A DNA stretch of 9,052 nucleotides, taken from Bacteroidales bacterium. GTDB taxonomy: Bacteria > Bacteroidota > Bacteroidia > Bacteroidales > GCA-2748055. The notes under the pieces were generated by a model that ran no database searches, was not told the DNA's origin, and saw nothing but the letters and a program-made list of their open reading frames with translations. The position numbers were made by a program, and so were the translations under genes. The DNA lies in the NCBI GenBank assembly GCA_023135025.1, contig JAGLTY010000062.1, forward strand, positions 1 to 9,052, given 5' to 3'. Shown piece after piece: positions 6,827-9,052 of the stretch; the stretch's first letter is position 1; each line of letters opens with the position of its first letter.

Positions 6827-9052
6827 ATGCAAGTTAGAAAAAGATTCGCTTATACCCTATACCGGAGGCTTTTCTGCTTTATGCTGGCGTTGGTCTCTTT
6901 AACTATGCTTCAGGCTCAGAAAGTTGCACTTGAGAACCACACCCTGAAGACAGGATTGCCTCAGAACACAGTGAGTGATATTGACCAGGATCATCAGGGA
7001 TATATCTGGTTTGCAACCCAGGTCGGTGCTGCCCGTTATGATGGCTACACATTTGAACATTTCAACCTTTCCAATGGATTACCCGATGATGAGGTAAATT
7101 GTTTGCTTGTTGATCATGAAGGGAAGATCTGGTTTGGAACCCAGGGAGGGATAGGCGTCTATGATGGAGAGAGTTTTGATCAGTTTACAACAGAGAGTGG
7201 ATTGATAGATAACCGTGTGAAAGGGATGATCGAAGATCTGGATGGAAATATCTGGAGCTGGACCGACTATGGGATTTCGGTTATCACAAAAGACACCATA
7301 CTCACTTACTCCAGCAAAGATGCGTTGACCGACAACAATGTGCAGGATGCATTTGTGGACTCCCGGGGAAGGGTTCACCTGGCCACCTATTCCAAACCGG
7401 GGATCACCATTTTCAGCGATCCCTATACATTTGAGAAACTGCCCCAACAGGAGATTGTGCGTGATATCATTGAGGTAAGTCCCGGGGAGATCTGGTATGC
7501 CACGCAGGGAATAGGCATCCTGGTGAATGGCAAAGAGGGTGACAACAGATTGGGTATTGCAGAGGGATTGATGGATGAGATTGTTTTAAGCATGTTAAAG
7601 GATAGCAGTGGAAAGATATGGTGTGGAACCTACATGGAGGGTCTGTTTGTTTATGAAGAGGGAAGCTTTCATCATATCCAAACTCCAGGTACCTCTGAAC
7701 CCATTGCAAGAGAGCTCATTGAAGATAGTCGGGGACGTATATGGATCAGAGGATTTGATGACGGAGTGTGGATGCTGGATAACAACACCTTGAAGCATTT
7801 TAACATTGATAATAATCTGATCCATGACAATGTGAATACTATTTTTGAAGACAGGTTCGGTAGTATCTGGATAGCTACAATGGGTGGAGTCTCTAAATAT
7901 GGCAGGGCAATTTTTGAGATTTACGATCTTGACTTCGGATTGCCGGCCAATTCCATTCAATCTGTATATTATGATTCCGAGGGAAAAATCTGGCTTGGAG
8001 CACATGGTAACCTACTGTGTATCAAAGAAGATGAAGTGGTTGTTTTTGGAACGAACGAAGGTTATCCTGATGATTTCCATCCACTCTCCTTTGCAGAGGA
8101 CCGCTACCATAATGTTTATATCGGAACCGGTTTTGAATTATTCTTTTACAATGGTCGATCTATAGAAGAGGTTGGGCTGGAAGCTACCATCAACAGCTTG
8201 CTCTATACATCTGATTTGCAACTCTGGTGCGGCACAGATTCGGGGGTTCATATTCTTAAAGATGGTGAATTCCACCTCCTGGGAAAGGAAAATGGATTGG
8301 TTAATCTTAAGGTAAACAGCCTGTTGCAAATGGGGCAGGTGATCTGCTGTGCTACAGAGGGAGGGCTCTCCCTGTTTGACCTGTCGGGACAACATATCAG
8401 GAACTATACAGAAGAGGATGGTCTGGCTTCCGCTGTCTATTTGGATGTAACCTGCGATGATGAGAATAACCTGTGGGTCGCTACCAAAAGCAGGGGCGTT
8501 ACAAAGATTGATCTCAGCCTGCCCGACGCTGTAGAGAATTTCAATACCACCCATGGAATGGTATCCAACTCCACCTATTTTGTCGAGTTTACCGATAGTG
8601 TGTCGCTCTGGATAGGTACCAATCTGGGGATCAATGTGCTTAATATTGAAACAGGTGAATTCTCCTTTTATGGAGATGATGAAGGTTTTTATCCCCTGGA
8701 GACCAATGAAAGGGCCGTATCAAAAGGAGTGGGAGGTGAGTTGTGGATTGGTACAGTGGAGGGATTGGTTCATTACGACCCCCGTTATGATATAGAGGAT
8801 CCAAATCCGCCTGAACTGGTTCTCTACCCCCCTGTGGTAGATGGCATTATATGTGCCGGATCTTCAGATGGGGAATCGGACATTACTGGAGTGTTTCCGG
8901 GTGAAATGACTTTTCCCTACAGCAAAAACTCACTGGAGTTCAATTTTACCGGGATCCATACCATCATTCCTTCCAGGAATAGCTTCTCCTGGTACCTGGA
9001 GGGATTTGATAAGGATTGGTCAATTCCGGGAAACCACCGTTCTGCTCCATAT
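6827..9052 (+). CDS. Periplasmic two-propeller sensor protein, N-terminal part (runs off the window)
   Basis: An open frame of 742 codons with no stop before the window ends. The start at ATG 6827 follows an in-frame TGA at 6818-6820 and gives a good signal sequence: basic n-region (RKR, YRR), hydrophobic core at about residues 15-28, probable cleavage after LQAQ (about residue 31). ATG 6881 and 6905 are alternative starts but lose the basic n-region. Residues about 45-651 are a long series of two-component-regulator propeller (Reg_prop) repeats of the GKIWFGTxxGIxVYDG type, enough for two beta-propellers. From about residue 696 a Y_Y_Y-type domain begins (Leu-Glu-Gly-Phe-Asp-Lys-Asp-Trp at about 727-734). 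In this family the extracellular part senses a ligand, often an oligosaccharide, and is followed by a membrane helix and an output domain: histidine kinase with or without AraC regulator, LuxR-type HTH, or phosphatase. Which output follows cannot be seen here. Confidence 0.88.
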   Translation, partial: MQVRKRFAYTLYRRLFCFMLALVSLTMLQAQKVALENHTLKTGLPQNTVSDIDQDHQGYIWFATQVGAARYDGYTFEHFNLSNGLPDDEVNCLLVDHEGKIWFGTQGGIGVYDGESFDQFTTESGLIDNRVKGMIEDLDGNIWSWTDYGISVITKDTILTYSSKDALTDNNVQDAFVDSRGRVHLATYSKPGITIFSDPYTFEKLPQQEIVRDIIEVSPGEIWYATQGIGILVNGKEGDNRLGIAEGLMDEIVLSMLKDSSGKIWCGTYMEGLFVYEEGSFHHIQTPGTSEPIARELIEDSRGRIWIRGFDDGVWMLDNNTLKHFNIDNNLIHDNVNTIFEDRFGSIWIATMGGVSKYGRAIFEIYDLDFGLPANSIQSVYYDSEGKIWLGAHGNLLCIKEDEVVVFGTNEGYPDDFHPLSFAEDRYHNVYIGTGFELFFYNGRSIEEVGLEATINSLLYTSDLQLWCGTDSGVHILKDGEFHLLGKENGLVNLKVNSLLQMGQVICCATEGGLSLFDLSGQHIRNYTEEDGLASAVYLDVTCDDENNLWVATKSRGVTKIDLSLPDAVENFNTTHGMVSNSTYFVEFTDSVSLWIGTNLGINVLNIETGEFSFYGDDEGFYPLETNERAVSKGVGGELWIGTVEGLVHYDPRYDIEDPNPPELVLYPPVVDGIICAGSSDGESDITGVFPGEMTFPYSKNSLEFNFTGIHTIIPSRNSFSWYLEGFDKDWSIPGNHRSAPY
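6998..8779 (+). repeat. About 15 beta-propeller blade repeats at protein level
   Basis: The recurring unit is Asp-x-x-Gly-(Lys/Tyr/Asn)-Ile-Trp-(Phe/Ile)-(Gly/Ala)-Thr-x-x-Gly, then a Tyr-Asp-Gly-like turn, then often Gly-Leu-x-x-Asn-x-Val, repeating about every 41 residues at first (Trp61, Trp102, Trp143) and ending with GELWIGTVEG around Trp640. I count about 15 copies by eye. Several are degenerate: RVHLATYSKPG, RIWIRGFDDG, HNVYIGTGFE, QVICCATEGG. The count fits two seven-bladed propellers with the extra unit possibly completing a split blade. The DNA itself is diverged, so these are old repeats and not recent tandem duplications. Confidence 0.75.

Noticed and set aside
7079..8554. Several minus-strand open frames of 80-138 codons between 7079 and 8554
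   Set aside because: They lie antisense to the continuous 742-codon propeller frame on the plus strand, whose regular GxIWxGT repeats prove it is the coding one.

Overview
The window is ordinary-looking chromosomal DNA from a bacterium of the phylum Bacteroidota, most likely the Bacteroidales/Marinilabiliales side. Three things suggest this. The histidine genes run hisC-hisB(bifunctional)-hisH-hisA-hisF-hisIE. Starts lie in A-rich sequence with no clear Shine-Dalgarno motif. The window ends in a giant periplasmic two-propeller sensor of the kind expanded in that phylum. The assignment is inferred from gene content; no search was run.

Region 1 (bases 1-4854, + strand) is the distal part of a histidine biosynthesis operon. 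The stop codon at bases 4-6 is probably the end of hisD. After it come hisC, hisB, hisH, hisA, hisF and hisIE, all intact and joined by overlapping or 1-nt-spaced stop/start codons. Together they cover the pathway after the first step: HisI and HisE open and trim the PR-ATP product, HisA isomerises it, HisH/HisF add the amide nitrogen and close the imidazole ring, and HisB and HisC carry out dehydration, transamination and dephosphorylation. HisG and HisD would lie upstream of the window, as would the operon promoter.

Region 2 (4865-6801, - strand) holds two genes that both act on prolyl bonds. One is a lipoprotein M24-family Xaa-Pro aminopeptidase with every expected metal ligand. Downstream, after 26 nt, is a small cytoplasmic-type cyclophilin. 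The cyclophilin gene converges on hisIE with only 10 nt between the stop codons.

Region 3 (6827 to the window end, + strand) is the first 742 codons of a divergently transcribed sensor protein. It has a signal peptide, about 15 beta-propeller signature repeats (two propellers) and the beginning of a Y_Y_Y domain. The signalling output domain lies beyond the window. Only 25 nt separate its start from that of the aminopeptidase.

No tRNA, rRNA, CRISPR array, insertion sequence or phage gene was seen, and there is no gene-free stretch longer than 26 nt. I found no convincing undescribed system. The points most worth checking are the metal-loop loss in HisB, the proline-directed gene pair, and the sensor's identity and its link to the aminopeptidase.
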